Source: Flavobacterium tibetense
GTDB taxonomy: Bacteria > Bacteroidota > Bacteroidia > Flavobacteriales > Flavobacteriaceae
DNA length: 64,000 nucleotides
Direction: 5' to 3'
NCBI RefSeq assembly: GCF_003293845.1
Contig: NZ_QLST01000009.1
Span: 1 to 64,000, forward strand
Shown here: in pieces, positions 1-7,934 of the stretch
How positions within the stretch are numbered: the first letter of the stretch is position 1
Layout of the letters: each line of letters starts with the position of its first letter
Translations under genes and position numbers: made by a program
The notes under the pieces: model-generated
Databases searched by the model: none
The model's input: the letters and a program-made list of their open reading frames with translations, nothing else
Told to the model about the DNA's origin: nothing

Positions 1-2
1 TT

Positions 3-521
3 AGAAAACCCTCTAACTTTACGTTACTTGGCTTTGGATTTGTGCCCGTTTACAATAAAGGAAACAAGAATCAATACCAACTCGTAGTAGCCGAAAAGGC
101 ATGGAAAAACCTAAAGATGCGATTCAAAAGCATTACCCGAAAAACCACCCCAGCCAAACTAGAAGAACGTATCACCAAGATAAAGGAAATCCAACGAGGA
201 TGGCTAAACTATTTTCGAGGAACCAACATCATGGGAAAACTACGAGATATGGATGGTTGGCTGCGGAATCGCATCCGCTATTGTATTTGGCACGACTGGA
301 AGAAACCTGAAAGGAAAAGGAAAAACCTGATTCGATTGGGGGTTGACCAAGACCACGCCTATGCATGGAGCAGAACTCGAAAAGGTGGTTGGGCGATTGC
401 CCAAAGTCCCATTTTAGGAACAACTATTACCTTGAAACGCTTGAAACAAAAAGGATACGAATCCTTAACGGAAATCTACATTCAACTCAACCCATCTTTT
501 TGCGAACCGCCGAGTACGTGA
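3..521 (+). CDS. ltrA: group II intron reverse transcriptase/maturase, C-terminal part (cut by window edge)
   Basis: This is the C-terminal end of an intron-encoded protein that helps group II intron RNA splice and retrotranspose. The frame is open to the left edge. It contains the end of the RT thumb (LLGFGFVPVYNKG) and the maturase X domain (WLNYFRG, then WKKPERKRKNLIRLG). No HNH endonuclease follows, as in many Bacteroidota introns. A GTG at 42 could be taken as a start but lies inside a conserved motif, so it is not the true start. The stop codon at 519-521 lies within the intron domain V hairpin. The rest of the protein is outside the window. The family assignment is firm; whether the element is active cannot be judged. 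Confidence 0.9.
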   Translation, partial: RKPSNFTLLGFGFVPVYNKGNKNQYQLVVAEKAWKNLKMRFKSITRKTTPAKLEERITKIKEIQRGWLNYFRGTNIMGKLRDMDGWLRNRIRYCIWHDWKKPERKRKNLIRLGVDQDHAYAWSRTRKGGWAIAQSPILGTTITLKRLKQKGYESLTEIYIQLNPSFCEPPST

Positions 522-584
522 CCCGTATGCTCGGTGGTGTGAGAGGCTCACCCTGTCAGTTTCTGGCAGGGCAGTCTACTCGAT
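504..584 (+). mobile_element. group II intron 3' end: domains V and VI
   Basis: Two RNA hairpins follow the maturase. Domain V pairs accgccgag (506-514) with ctcggtggt (530-538) around an inner stem-loop. Domain VI pairs ccctgtcag (551-559) with ctggcaggg (563-571) around a TTT loop. The intron probably ends near 583-584 (...CTCGAT), although the exact 3' splice site is inferred. The end lies about 14 bp from the stop codon of the oppositely oriented DUF3885 gene, so the intron sits in the 3' flank of that gene. Confidence 0.75.
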
Positions 585-597
585 TGGCAATAGTGAT

Positions 598-1236
598 TCA
601 TTTAAATTGTTTTTCCATTTCATTCCGTTGATTTTCCACTATCCAACTGTCAAATTTTTCCAAGTTCTCTTTTAAATCAGATGTCCTATCGCTAAACATT
701 AAGCAACCTCTGTCATCGTACATCCAAAACCATTTTTTCGTTTTCGGTTGAAAAAAATAAATAAGTTGATGTATCGTTGGTGAAAACCCCATTTCGGTAT
801 TCGCTATTCCATTAAATATTTCAGAGTATTTAATTTCATTTCTTTCCGCTCTGCAAATCGTTAATTTTCCTTTTACACGCTCAATATTATCTTCGTGGTC
901 AAAATATCTTGTTGCTAAATTTTCCTCAAACTGTTCAGTTTTTATGTTTTCCGATTTTAATAACTCGTAAATGTGGTTTGGTGTTCGCGCGAACATTTCA
1001 TCTACAAAGTCATAAATTATCAAGTAGATTTCTGAATTTTCGCTAATATGGTTTTCAAATAATTCGGCAGCTCTTTTGGTCGCTTGATTTACTCGCTTTT
1101 TTGTTCCGTTTTCATATGGGTCTCCAAGTTCAAATCTCAAATGATATTTTAATCCACGTTCTATTGTATTAAAATCAGTCAAGTCAATCGCTGAATTCAA
1201 ATATTCTAATTTTATTTCGAGGTCTTTTTTCATCAT
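598..1236 (-). CDS. DUF3885 domain-containing protein
   Basis: A soluble protein of about 212 residues. It matches the DUF3885 pattern from memory: LRFELG near the N-terminus, MGFSPTIHQ in the middle, and the diagnostic MYDDRGCLMFSD followed by WIVENQR near the C-terminus. The function of the family is not known to me. An upstream in-frame ATG at 1275 lies inside a perfect palindrome, so I place the start at the double ATG at 1231-1236 (MMKKDLEI). It stands alone between the group II intron and a palindrome-rich upstream region, which suggests an accessory position. No signal peptide or membrane segment is visible. Confidence 0.75.
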   Translation of the reverse strand: MMKKDLEIKLEYLNSAIDLTDFNTIERGLKYHLRFELGDPYENGTKKRVNQATKRAAELFENHISENSEIYLIIYDFVDEMFARTPNHIYELLKSENIKTEQFEENLATRYFDHEDNIERVKGKLTICRAERNEIKYSEIFNGIANTEMGFSPTIHQLIYFFQPKTKKWFWMYDDRGCLMFSDRTSDLKENLEKFDSWIVENQRNEMEKQFK

Positions 1237-1252
1237 TATTGCCAACTTGTTT

Positions 1253-1277
1253 ATATGTATGACTGCGTCATACATAT
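1253..1277. promoter_or_regulatory. perfect palindrome upstream of the DUF3885 gene (proximal copy)
   Basis: An 11-bp perfect inverted repeat, atatgtatgac (1253-1263) and gtcatacatat (1267-1277), separated by tgc. It lies 17-41 bp before the chosen start codon. It shares its half-site (ATGTATGA) with a second palindrome at 1298-1319. The pair looks like two operator sites for one dimeric regulator, but no regulator gene is adjacent. Confidence 0.5.
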
Positions 1278-1297
1278 CTCTCTATTTTTGGGTAGAT

Positions 1298-1319
1298 ATG
1301 TATGATAAAGATCATACAT
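1298..1319. promoter_or_regulatory. perfect palindrome upstream of the DUF3885 gene (distal copy)
   Basis: A 9-bp perfect inverted repeat, atgtatgat (1298-1306) and atcatacat (1311-1319), separated by aaag. Its centre is about 43 bp, roughly four helical turns, from the centre of the proximal palindrome. The remaining region, 1320-1490, is AT-rich. It shows only a 10-bp direct repeat AATCGGTTAA (1371-1380 and 1424-1433) and no gene. Confidence 0.5.
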
Positions 1320-1491
1320 TATTTCAATTGTAAATATATAAAAATTATTACAATTCATCAACTGAGATTTAATCGGTTAAAAACAAAAACGGTATTAAAA
1401 GTAAAAGTAATTCCTATAACTCCAATCGGTTAATGCGAATAATGAAATTGTTTTGGTAATTAAACGAATACTTCTATATATATGTTTAGAT

Positions 1492-1520
1492 AAAAAAAAA
1501 TCCCGATTCATTCGGGATTT
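1492..1520 (-). terminator. rho-independent terminator of the superoxide dismutase operon
   Basis: The 9-bp stem aaatcccga (1498-1506) pairs with tcgggattt (1512-1520) around a 5-base loop. Read on the minus strand it is followed by a run of T (1492-1500). It lies directly after the stop codon at 1523. Confidence 0.85.
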
Positions 1521-1522
1521 AT

Positions 1523-2296
1523 TTATGCAGGATTTTGAGTTTTTGTATTGGCTTCCAATTTTTTCTCAACTACTTCCCAATTGATTACTTCAAAGAAAGC
1601 GTCAATATAATCGGCTCTTTTGTTTTGGTATTTTAGATAATAGCTGTGTTCCCATAAATCTAATCCTAAAATTGGAGTTCCTTTTACAGTTGCATTTGGC
1701 ATCAACGGATTGTCTTGGTTGGTTGTAGTTGTGATTGCTAATTTTCCGTCATTGGTTACAACTAACCAAGTCCAACCTGAACCAAAATGATTAGTAGATG
1801 CTTGTATAAATTTTCGCTTAAACTCATCAAAAGAGCCAAAGTTACTATTTATAGCTTCAAGGGTTTTGTTATTTGGTTTTTTGGTACTTTTTGGAGTTAA
1901 AATCTCAAAAAACAAGCTGTGATTGTAATAACCGCCAGCATTATTTTTTAAAGTAGGATTAACATCTGAAACCAAAGCCAAAACTTCTTCAATATTTTTA
2001 GTTTCAATTTTAGCTTCTTTTAAAGACGCATTCATTTTATTGGTATAACCCACATAATGTTTAGAAAAGTGAATTTCCATAGTTTTTCCATCAAAATGCG
2101 GTTCTAAATCACCAAACTGATACGGGATTTCTACCAATGCAAATGTTCCAACATCAATTTTTACGTTTTTAGGTTCAATGTATGTTGGTGCTGAAATTTC
2201 TTCCGGTTCTGGAAGTTCAACTTCAACTAATCCGTTATTGTTATTGCAAGAAATAAAAAGAAATAAGAAACTTAAAGAATAGAAAATAGGTTTCAT
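1523..2296 (-). CDS. sodA: superoxide dismutase (Mn/Fe family), lipoprotein
   Basis: Converts superoxide to hydrogen peroxide and oxygen. The 257-residue protein starts with a lipoprotein signal ending in LFISC (lipidation Cys17), so it is probably membrane-anchored outside the cytoplasm, unlike ordinary cytoplasmic SodA. The metal ligands are present: His76 (EIHFSKH), His126 (NNAGGYYNHS), Asp213 and His217 (GLDLWEHSYY). The AGG before the second His and Gln194 (TNQDNPL) resemble the manganese-preferring pattern, so Mn is the likely metal. It is the last gene of the LUD-cdsA-psd-ACBP-sod run and overlaps the ACBP gene by 4 bp. It is longer than typical SODs because of the export segment and linker. 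Confidence 0.93.
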   Translation of the reverse strand: MKPIFYSLSFLFLFISCNNNNGLVEVELPEPEEISAPTYIEPKNVKIDVGTFALVEIPYQFGDLEPHFDGKTMEIHFSKHYVGYTNKMNASLKEAKIETKNIEEVLALVSDVNPTLKNNAGGYYNHSLFFEILTPKSTKKPNNKTLEAINSNFGSFDEFKRKFIQASTNHFGSGWTWLVVTNDGKLAITTTTNQDNPLMPNATVKGTPILGLDLWEHSYYLKYQNKRADYIDAFFEVINWEVVEKKLEANTKTQNPA

Positions 2297-2574
2297 AAAT
2301 TTCGTTCTTTCATTAATTGATTAATAATATCGATGTATTGTTGTTTGGCATCGTCAATGCTTAAATGCTTTACTTGCATCCAAGCATTTAGTTTAAAAGC
2401 ATTAATAATATCTTGTGGATTTTGATACATAGTGTTGTGAGCATTACCGCTAGTAGCCTGTTTGTATAGTCCATACAAAATCAACTGTTGGTCTGGCGGA
2501 ACCGAATCTTGTGGAATCAATTGCGCATTGTTAAAAGCTTCATCAAATAAAGTATCTAAATCTTTTTCAGCCAT
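2293..2574 (-). CDS. acyl-CoA-binding protein (ACBP)
   Basis: A 93-residue cytosolic carrier that binds long-chain acyl-CoA esters and buffers their free pool. The ACBP core is visible: DQQLILYGLYKQAT, then FKLNAWMQVKHLSIDDAKQQY, with the usual four-helix length of about 90 residues. It lies between phosphatidylserine decarboxylase (2-bp gap) and superoxide dismutase (4-bp overlap). This fits an operon concerned with acyl chains and phospholipids. Confidence 0.9.
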   Translation of the reverse strand: MAEKDLDTLFDEAFNNAQLIPQDSVPPDQQLILYGLYKQATSGNAHNTMYQNPQDIINAFKLNAWMQVKHLSIDDAKQQYIDIINQLMKERNL

Positions 2575-2576
2575 GT

Positions 2577-3224
2577 TTATTTTTTTGTAATTACTGTTTT
2601 TCCGCCAATAGCTTTTTGACCAAGAACTACATCAATTGGAGTTCCTAAAGGAAAATACATATCTACTCTTGAACCAAATTTGATAAAACCAGCGTCTTTT
2701 CCTTGAATTACTCGCATACCTTCTTCAGCATAATTAACAATTCTTCTCGCTAATGCACCAGCAATTTGGCGGTACATCACTTCTCCGTAGATTCTATTAT
2801 CTATTACAACGGTTGTACGTTCGTTTTCTTCACTTGCTTTTGGATGCCAAGCTACCAAATATTTTCCTGGATGGTATTTGCTGTATTTTACAACACCATT
2901 TAATGCATAACGCGTAACGTGAACATTAATTGGCGACATGAAAATGGAAACCATTAAGCGCTTGTCTTTAAAGTATTCAGGTTCGTAAACTTCTTCAATT
3001 ACTACTACTTTTCCATCAACTGGAGCCAAAACATGATTGTCGCTGTTGTCAATTTCTCTTTTTGGATTTCTGAAAAATTGTAGAACCAATACTAAGAAAA
3101 CAATGGCAATCAAAATTAAAACTGTTTTTAACCAAGGGATTGCGATAAAATCTGTAGCGAAAATTACTCCAACTACCAATAGTAGTGTAATGAAAATGAT
3201 TTTTGAACCTTCTTTATGAAACAT
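2577..3224 (-). CDS. psd: phosphatidylserine decarboxylase, short type
   Basis: Makes phosphatidylethanolamine from phosphatidylserine at the inner membrane, using a self-made pyruvoyl group. At 215 residues it is the short Bacteroidota/archaeal type. Two N-terminal membrane segments (about 9-50) precede the catalytic domain. The catalytic triad is visible: Asp70 (APVDG), His102 (NVHVTR) and Ser185 in FGSRVD. Self-cleavage is expected between Gly184 and Ser185, giving a small C-terminal alpha chain. The start overlaps the end of cdsA, whose product CDP-diacylglycerol feeds phosphatidylserine synthesis. Confidence 0.95.
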   Translation of the reverse strand: MFHKEGSKIIFITLLLVVGVIFATDFIAIPWLKTVLILIAIVFLVLVLQFFRNPKREIDNSDNHVLAPVDGKVVVIEEVYEPEYFKDKRLMVSIFMSPINVHVTRYALNGVVKYSKYHPGKYLVAWHPKASEENERTTVVIDNRIYGEVMYRQIAGALARRIVNYAEEGMRVIQGKDAGFIKFGSRVDMYFPLGTPIDVVLGQKAIGGKTVITKK

Positions 3225-4020
3225 AGCGTAAAATTAAATAAAACAAGTTAATAAAAGGAATTACAAATATAATACTATCTAATCGATCTAAAATACCTCC
3301 ATGACCGGGCATGATTTTGCCGCTGTCTTTGATTCCAGCCACGCGTTTAAATTTGGACTCGATTAAATCGCCAAGTGTACTAAATACACTTACTATAATT
3401 GCAATTATAATCCAAATGTATAAAATATTGGCGCCAATGTAAAATTTAGCGAGTAAAATTCCACTCACAATTGTAAAAAACATACCACCAAAAAATCCTT
3501 CTACTGTTTTTTTAGGTGAAACAAGTGGCAGTAATTTTGTTTTTCCGAAGTTTTTTCCAACCAAATAAGCAAAAGTATCGTTACTCCAAATGAGAATTAA
3601 AATGGAAACCAAAATTTTAGGGTTGTAGCCTTTTGTACCCATTGCAATATAATTGGTAATGACAAAAGGAAAAATGAGGTAACCAAATAAAATTAAATAT
3701 TTAGTTCCTATTTTAAAAGAGGATTCGTTTTGCTTGAAAAGAAATACCAGCAAACCTATAGAAACAATAGTGGTAAAGAGTGTGATGCTGTCGTTGATTG
3801 GGAAATTTTTATGTTGATTCCAAAGCATAACATAAGTCCCAGCGGCTAGCAGTAAACTTAAATAACGATTTATTGTTATAAGTTTTGAAAATTCAAATAC
3901 ACCAATGACTAAAAACATGCCAAAAAGAATTGCTAAACTTTCTTTGGAGTGTAAAATACAGCCTAATAGTACGATAATGTAAACGGCTCCAGATAATGCT
4001 CTTTTTAGCGTTTCATTCAT
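3214..4020 (-). CDS. cdsA: phosphatidate cytidylyltransferase (CDP-diglyceride synthase)
   Basis: Converts phosphatidic acid and CTP to CDP-diacylglycerol, the branch point of phospholipid synthesis, in the inner membrane. The 268-residue protein is strongly hydrophobic with about eight membrane segments. Near the C-terminus it carries the CDP-transferase signature (SKFKRVAGIKDSG, then MPGHGGILDRLDS). It overlaps psd by 11 bp and follows the LUD gene with almost no gap, so the three are surely co-transcribed. Confidence 0.95.
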   Translation of the reverse strand: MNETLKRALSGAVYIIVLLGCILHSKESLAILFGMFLVIGVFEFSKLITINRYLSLLLAAGTYVMLWNQHKNFPINDSITLFTTIVSIGLLVFLFKQNESSFKIGTKYLILFGYLIFPFVITNYIAMGTKGYNPKILVSILILIWSNDTFAYLVGKNFGKTKLLPLVSPKKTVEGFFGGMFFTIVSGILLAKFYIGANILYIWIIIAIIVSVFSTLGDLIESKFKRVAGIKDSGKIMPGHGGILDRLDSIIFVIPFINLFYLILRYVS

Positions 4021-4021
4021 T

Positions 4022-4627
4022 TTAGAGGTCTTCTAACAAAAGCAAATATAAGTTTTTATGAGTACTTCCATAATGAAGGAAATCTTCTTCTTTTGCTTTT
4101 TCAAAATACTTTATAGTGGTAATATTGGTTGGATATTCTTTTTCGTATTTGTTTTTAATGAAGCGCATACCATCACTTTTGTTACCTGCTAACTGACTCA
4201 TAGTAGCAAAAACAACCATATTTGTTGGTAGTTCGTTTGGTTTCAAGTGGCTAATTTGCTTTGATGAAAATAAAATTGAACCTTCGTCAGCAATAAGATT
4301 TTCGCAAGAAGATAGAATGAAATTTGGATTTTTAACGTTTGTATGATTGATTTTGTTTTCGTCTAGCAAATAAAATAATCGAGAATCAAAACACAAAGCT
4401 TCACCTTCAAACCAATCGTTTTCTTCTAAAATATTAAGAAAGTTTTCATTAACTTCTTCGAGAGAGTCACAATAGATAAATTTCCCACCATTTTTCATGA
4501 AATTGTGAGTAAACATTTCGTCTATTGGTAAACTAACTTCTGGAGTGTATGGACTTTTATCTTCGTTTGTCTCATCACTCTTGGAATTGTCTCCTGAGTT
4601 CCCAAAAAATTTTCTAAAAAGGCTCAT
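4022..4627 (-). CDS. LUD-domain protein (LutC/YkgG-like)
   Basis: A 201-residue protein of the LUD superfamily, whose better-known members help assemble or act in lactate oxidation (LutABC). The core ...NFILSSCENLIADEGSI and the later NMVVFATMSQLAG match the short Bacteroidota version. There is no lutA or lutB here, so a role in lactate use is not supported by context. It heads the cdsA-psd-ACBP-sod run and appears to have its own promoter just downstream of the ftsH terminator. Its actual role is unknown. Confidence 0.75.
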   Translation of the reverse strand: MSLFRKFFGNSGDNSKSDETNEDKSPYTPEVSLPIDEMFTHNFMKNGGKFIYCDSLEEVNENFLNILEENDWFEGEALCFDSRLFYLLDENKINHTNVKNPNFILSSCENLIADEGSILFSSKQISHLKPNELPTNMVVFATMSQLAGNKSDGMRFIKNKYEKEYPTNITTIKYFEKAKEEDFLHYGSTHKNLYLLLLEDL

Positions 4628-4659
4628 TAATTTTTTGTAGGTAATTTTCTAATATGAGC

Positions 4660-4667
4660 CAAAGATA
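4660..4667 (-). promoter_or_regulatory. -7 box for the LUD-cdsA-psd-ACBP-sod operon
   Basis: Read on the minus strand this is TATCTTTG, a match to the Bacteroidota -7 consensus TAnnTTTG, 33 bp before the ATG of the LUD gene. It follows the T run of the ftsH terminator. I see no convincing -33 TTG. Confidence 0.5.
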
Positions 4668-4668
4668 A

Positions 4669-4708
4669 AAAAATCTTAGCTCAAATCGTTATTTGAACTA
4701 AGATTTTT
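4669..4708 (-). terminator. strong terminator after ftsH
   Basis: An 18-bp stem with one mismatch (4669-4686 with 4691-4708) around the loop cgtt. On the minus strand a T run follows and leads into the -7 box of the next operon. It separates rsfS-ftsH from the downstream phospholipid genes. Confidence 0.8.
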
Positions 4709-4726
4709 ACAAAATGTGATATTTTT

Positions 4727-6655
4727 TTATTCTACAATTGGATTCTCAGAAAAATCTTCAGTTTTTCCAAAAGGTCTTTTTCCAAAAATAGTCTCTAAAT
4801 CGTCTTTAAAAATAACTTCTTTCTCAATTAAAATATCGGCTAATTGCGTAAGTTTATCTTTATTATCTTCTAATAAACGAATAGCTCTTTGGTATTCTTT
4901 TTCAATGATACCTGAAATTTCCTTATCAATTACTTGTGCTGTTTCTTCAGAATAGGGTTTTGAGAAACTGTACTCACTTTGACCCGTAGAATCGTAGTAA
5001 GTAATGTTGCCTAATTTTTCGTTCAAACCATAAATGGTTACCATGGCACGAGCTTGTTTGGTAACTTTCTCCAAATCACTCAAAGCTCCAGTCGAAATTT
5101 TATTAAACATTACCTTTTCAGCTGCTCTTCCGCCCATTGTAGCACACATTTCATCAAGCATTTGTTCCGGTCTAACAATTAGTCTTTCTTCAGGTAAATA
5201 CCAAGCAGCACCTAAGCTTTGACCACGAGGAACAATAGTTACTTTTACTAATGGAGCGGCATGTTCTAACATCCAGCTCACTGTAGCGTGACCAGCTTCA
5301 TGAACAGCAATAGCGCGTTTTTCATCTGGTGTAACAATTTTATTTTTCTTTTCTAAACCGCCTACAATTCTATCAACGGCATCTAAGAAATCTTGTTTGT
5401 CAACCGCTTTTTTGCCTTTTCTAGCAGCAATTAAAGCCGCTTCGTTACAAACATTAGCAATGTCAGCTCCAGAAAACCCTGGTGTTTGTTTGGCTAAAAA
5501 TTCAGTATCTAATTCTTCTGATTTTTTTATTGGTTTTAAATGGACTTCAAAAATTGCTTTACGTTCTCTAATGTCTGGTAAATCCACATAAATTTGACGA
5601 TCAAAACGTCCCGCACGCATTAATGCTTTATCTAATACATCGGCACGGTTGGTAGCAGCTAATACAATTACATTAGTATTGGTTCCAAAACCATCCATTT
5701 CAGTTAACAATTGGTTTAAGGTGTTTTCTCTTTCGTCGTTTCCGCCTGTCATGTTGTTTTTCCCACGAGCACGACCCACAGCATCAATTTCATCAATAAA
5801 AATAATAGCTGGAGCTTTTTCTTTAGCTTGTTTGAATAAATCTCTTACACGAGAAGCACCAACACCCACAAACATTTCCACGAAATCAGAACCTGATAAA
5901 GAGAAAAACGGAACTTTAGCTTCACCTGCAACGGCTTTCGCTAATAATGTTTTTCCTGTTCCTGGAGGTCCAACTAATAAAGCTCCTTTTGGAATTTTCC
6001 CACCAATGGAAGTGTATTTTTCAGGGTTTTTCAAGAACTCAACAATTTCTTCAATTTCTTCTTTTGCGCCTTCTAATCCAGCAACGTTTTCAAAAGTTAC
6101 TTTAACGTCATTTTTTTCATCAAATAATTTCGCTTTCGATTTACCAATGTTGAAAATTTGTCCGCCACCGCCAGCACCACCACCTGACATTCTACGCATC
6201 ATGAAAATCCACAATGCAGCAATCAGAATGAAAGGCAATAAGAAGCCAAGTAATTCACCCCACATACTCTCTGGTTCTTTGTCGTAGGAAGCAATTGTCC
6301 CTTTTTGACGCGCTTCTTCTATGGTTTTTTGGAACAGTTCTATATTTCCAATTTCAGTAAAATAATGAGGTCCTTTGGTATTGGTTTTTCCAAATACATC
6401 ATCTTTTACTTTTTTGTGTTCTTCAGCAGTAAGTGCTTCTTCTTTCAAGAAAATACTAGCTCTTGTATTGGAAAAAGTTATTTTTTCAATTTGATTAGAA
6501 TCTAAATATTGATAAAATTTAGATAAAGTAGTTGGTTTCGGATTACTAAAATCTAAACCTCTTCCAAATAATGAAATTAGTAATAAAATACCAATGGCTA
6601 ATCCATAGAATAACCAAGGGTTTACCTTAAGTTTTGGATTTTTATTGTCTGACAT
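4727..6655 (-). CDS. ftsH: ATP-dependent zinc metalloprotease FtsH
   Basis: A hexameric membrane protease that removes misfolded membrane proteins and controls short-lived regulators. Of its 642 residues, membrane segments lie near 12-30 and 134-153. The AAA domain has Walker A GPPGTGKT (229-236), Walker B FIDEID (286-291) and an arginine finger region MRAGRFDRQ. The zinc site is HEAGH (452-456). A glycine-rich linker (GGGAGGGGQ) follows the second membrane segment. It lies 6 bp downstream of rsfS and is closed by a strong terminator, so these two form a transcription unit. Confidence 0.98.
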   Translation of the reverse strand: MSDNKNPKLKVNPWLFYGLAIGILLLISLFGRGLDFSNPKPTTLSKFYQYLDSNQIEKITFSNTRASIFLKEEALTAEEHKKVKDDVFGKTNTKGPHYFTEIGNIELFQKTIEEARQKGTIASYDKEPESMWGELLGFLLPFILIAALWIFMMRRMSGGGAGGGGQIFNIGKSKAKLFDEKNDVKVTFENVAGLEGAKEEIEEIVEFLKNPEKYTSIGGKIPKGALLVGPPGTGKTLLAKAVAGEAKVPFFSLSGSDFVEMFVGVGASRVRDLFKQAKEKAPAIIFIDEIDAVGRARGKNNMTGGNDERENTLNQLLTEMDGFGTNTNVIVLAATNRADVLDKALMRAGRFDRQIYVDLPDIRERKAIFEVHLKPIKKSEELDTEFLAKQTPGFSGADIANVCNEAALIAARKGKKAVDKQDFLDAVDRIVGGLEKKNKIVTPDEKRAIAVHEAGHATVSWMLEHAAPLVKVTIVPRGQSLGAAWYLPEERLIVRPEQMLDEMCATMGGRAAEKVMFNKISTGALSDLEKVTKQARAMVTIYGLNEKLGNITYYDSTGQSEYSFSKPYSEETAQVIDKEISGIIEKEYQRAIRLLEDNKDKLTQLADILIEKEVIFKDDLETIFGKRPFGKTEDFSENPIVE

Positions 6656-6661
6656 ATATTT

Positions 6662-7030
6662 TTAGTATTTACTTGCTATAGATGTAATTTTGGCATCGCC
6701 CCACAAACTTTCAATGTTGTAATATTCACGAATGTGCTTTTGAAATACATGAACTACTACATTCACATAATCCATTAAAACCCATTCGCCATTTTCTGTT
6801 CCTTCCACGTGCCATGGCTTTTCTTTAAGTTCTTTAGAAACTGCTTTTTGTATGGAATTTGTAATTGCTACCACTTGTGTGTTGGAATTTCCATTACAAA
6901 TAATGAAGTAATCACATACCGTGTTGTCTAATGCTCTTAAATCTAAGATATCAATGTTTTCTCCTTTAACGTCTTCTATTCCTTTTAAGATATTCGCTAC
7001 TAAATCGTCGTTGCTCGTATTTTTTGTCAT
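6662..7030 (-). CDS. rsfS: ribosome silencing factor RsfS
   Basis: A 122-residue RsfS/Iojap protein that binds ribosomal protein L14 on the 50S subunit and blocks subunit joining in starvation. The family core is visible: LDLRALDNTVCDYFIICNGNS, then WHVEGTENGEWVLMDYVNVVVHVF. It is the first gene of the rsfS-ftsH unit and is divergent from birA. Confidence 0.95.
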   Translation of the reverse strand: MTKNTSNDDLVANILKGIEDVKGENIDILDLRALDNTVCDYFIICNGNSNTQVVAITNSIQKAVSKELKEKPWHVEGTENGEWVLMDYVNVVVHVFQKHIREYYNIESLWGDAKITSIASKY

Positions 7031-7051
7031 CTAATATTATTAAGTTTTATG

Positions 7052-7059
7052 CAAAGTTA
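7052..7059 (-). promoter_or_regulatory. -7 box for rsfS-ftsH
   Basis: On the minus strand the sequence reads TAACTTTG, matching TAnnTTTG, 22 bp before the rsfS ATG. No clear -33 element is seen. Confidence 0.45.
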
Positions 7060-7125
7060 TCAAATTTTGTCTTTAATTTTGAACCTTAACATAACATTAA
7101 AATTAATTCAAGTTATTTTTTCTTC

Positions 7126-7857
7126 ATGAACATCATCAAACTCAGTGCCATTCCTTCTACAAATACTTTTTTAAAAGAGCTGTCAGCTACCGAAAATTTA
7201 CCTGAATTCACTATTGTTGTAGCTGAAAACCAGCAAGAAGGCAAAGGACAACGAGGTAGTAATTGGGCTTCAGAAGGAGGTAAAAACTTGACTTTTAGCG
7301 TATTGGTTAAGAATTTTACAACAAAACACGATTCTGTTTTTGTGTTAAACATTTTGGTTGCCAATGCTTTACTAAACACGTTAAATAAATTTCAAATTCC
7401 AAATGTATCCATCAAATGGCCAAACGACATTTTGTCAGGGAAAAAGAAAGTGGCTGGAATTTTAATCGAAAATAGCTTTAAATCTGCAAACGAGATTACT
7501 TCTATCATTGGAATAGGATTAAATGTAAACCAAACGAATTTCGAAAACTTACCACTAGCAAGTTCATTGGCAGTTGTTGCTAATACATTATTTGATAAAG
7601 ACCAACTTTTAACCGAAATTGTAACTGAAATCAAATTGCTTTTGGAAGAATTAAGTCATTCTAATGCAGAATTTCTTTGGAAAACGTATCATCAAAATCT
7701 TTTCATGAAAGACAAAGTCGCTAGTTTTCAAGTGGGTAATGAAAAACCGTTTAGTGCTGTTATTCAGGGTGTTTCGGTTGAAGGAAAATTACTTTTGCTA
7801 CAAGAAGATGATTTGGTTCACGAATATGATATCAAAGAAATTAAGTTACTGTATTAA
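7126..7857 (+). CDS. birA: biotin--[acetyl-CoA carboxylase] ligase
   Basis: Attaches biotin to the carrier protein of acetyl-CoA carboxylase. The 243-residue protein has the ligase core: STNTFLKEL near the start, biotin-binding loop GKGQRGSNWASEGGKNL, and KWPNDILSGKKKVAGILIE. It has no N-terminal DNA-binding domain, so it is a group I enzyme and not a repressor. The ATG follows an AT-rich leader. It is transcribed divergently from rsfS. Confidence 0.93.
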   Translation: MNIIKLSAIPSTNTFLKELSATENLPEFTIVVAENQQEGKGQRGSNWASEGGKNLTFSVLVKNFTTKHDSVFVLNILVANALLNTLNKFQIPNVSIKWPNDILSGKKKVAGILIENSFKSANEITSIIGIGLNVNQTNFENLPLASSLAVVANTLFDKDQLLTEIVTEIKLLLEELSHSNAEFLWKTYHQNLFMKDKVASFQVGNEKPFSAVIQGVSVEGKLLLLQEDDLVHEYDIKEIKLLY

Positions 7858-7905
7858 ACAAAAATAAACCTTTGTTAAACTTCTTAAAATGTTTTGCAAT
7901 TTGAG

Positions 7906-7913
7906 TAACTTTG
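7906..7913 (+). promoter_or_regulatory. -7 box for the cytochrome c biogenesis gene
   Basis: TAACTTTG lies 21 bp before the chosen ATG at 7935. Its overlap with the upstream ATG at 7911-7930 region supports the later start for the gene. No good -33 element is visible. Confidence 0.45.
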
Positions 7914-7934
7914 CAATCGTTTAAATTATGCCTC

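Noticed and set aside
101-631. Other open frames overlapping the group II intron tail
   Set aside because: They overlap the maturase frame and the structured domains V and VI, with no coding features of their own.
1237-1275. N-terminal extension of the DUF3885 protein from the ATG at 1275
   Set aside because: The extension is encoded by the palindrome at 1253-1277, and a double ATG follows at 1231-1236.
1371-1433. Direct repeat AATCGGTTAA (two copies)
   Set aside because: Only 10 bp, two copies and AT-rich; not enough to call a functional element.
5649-6287. A 212-codon open frame antisense to ftsH
   Set aside because: It lies entirely within ftsH, has a Pro/Ser-rich composition typical of shadow frames, and no family match.
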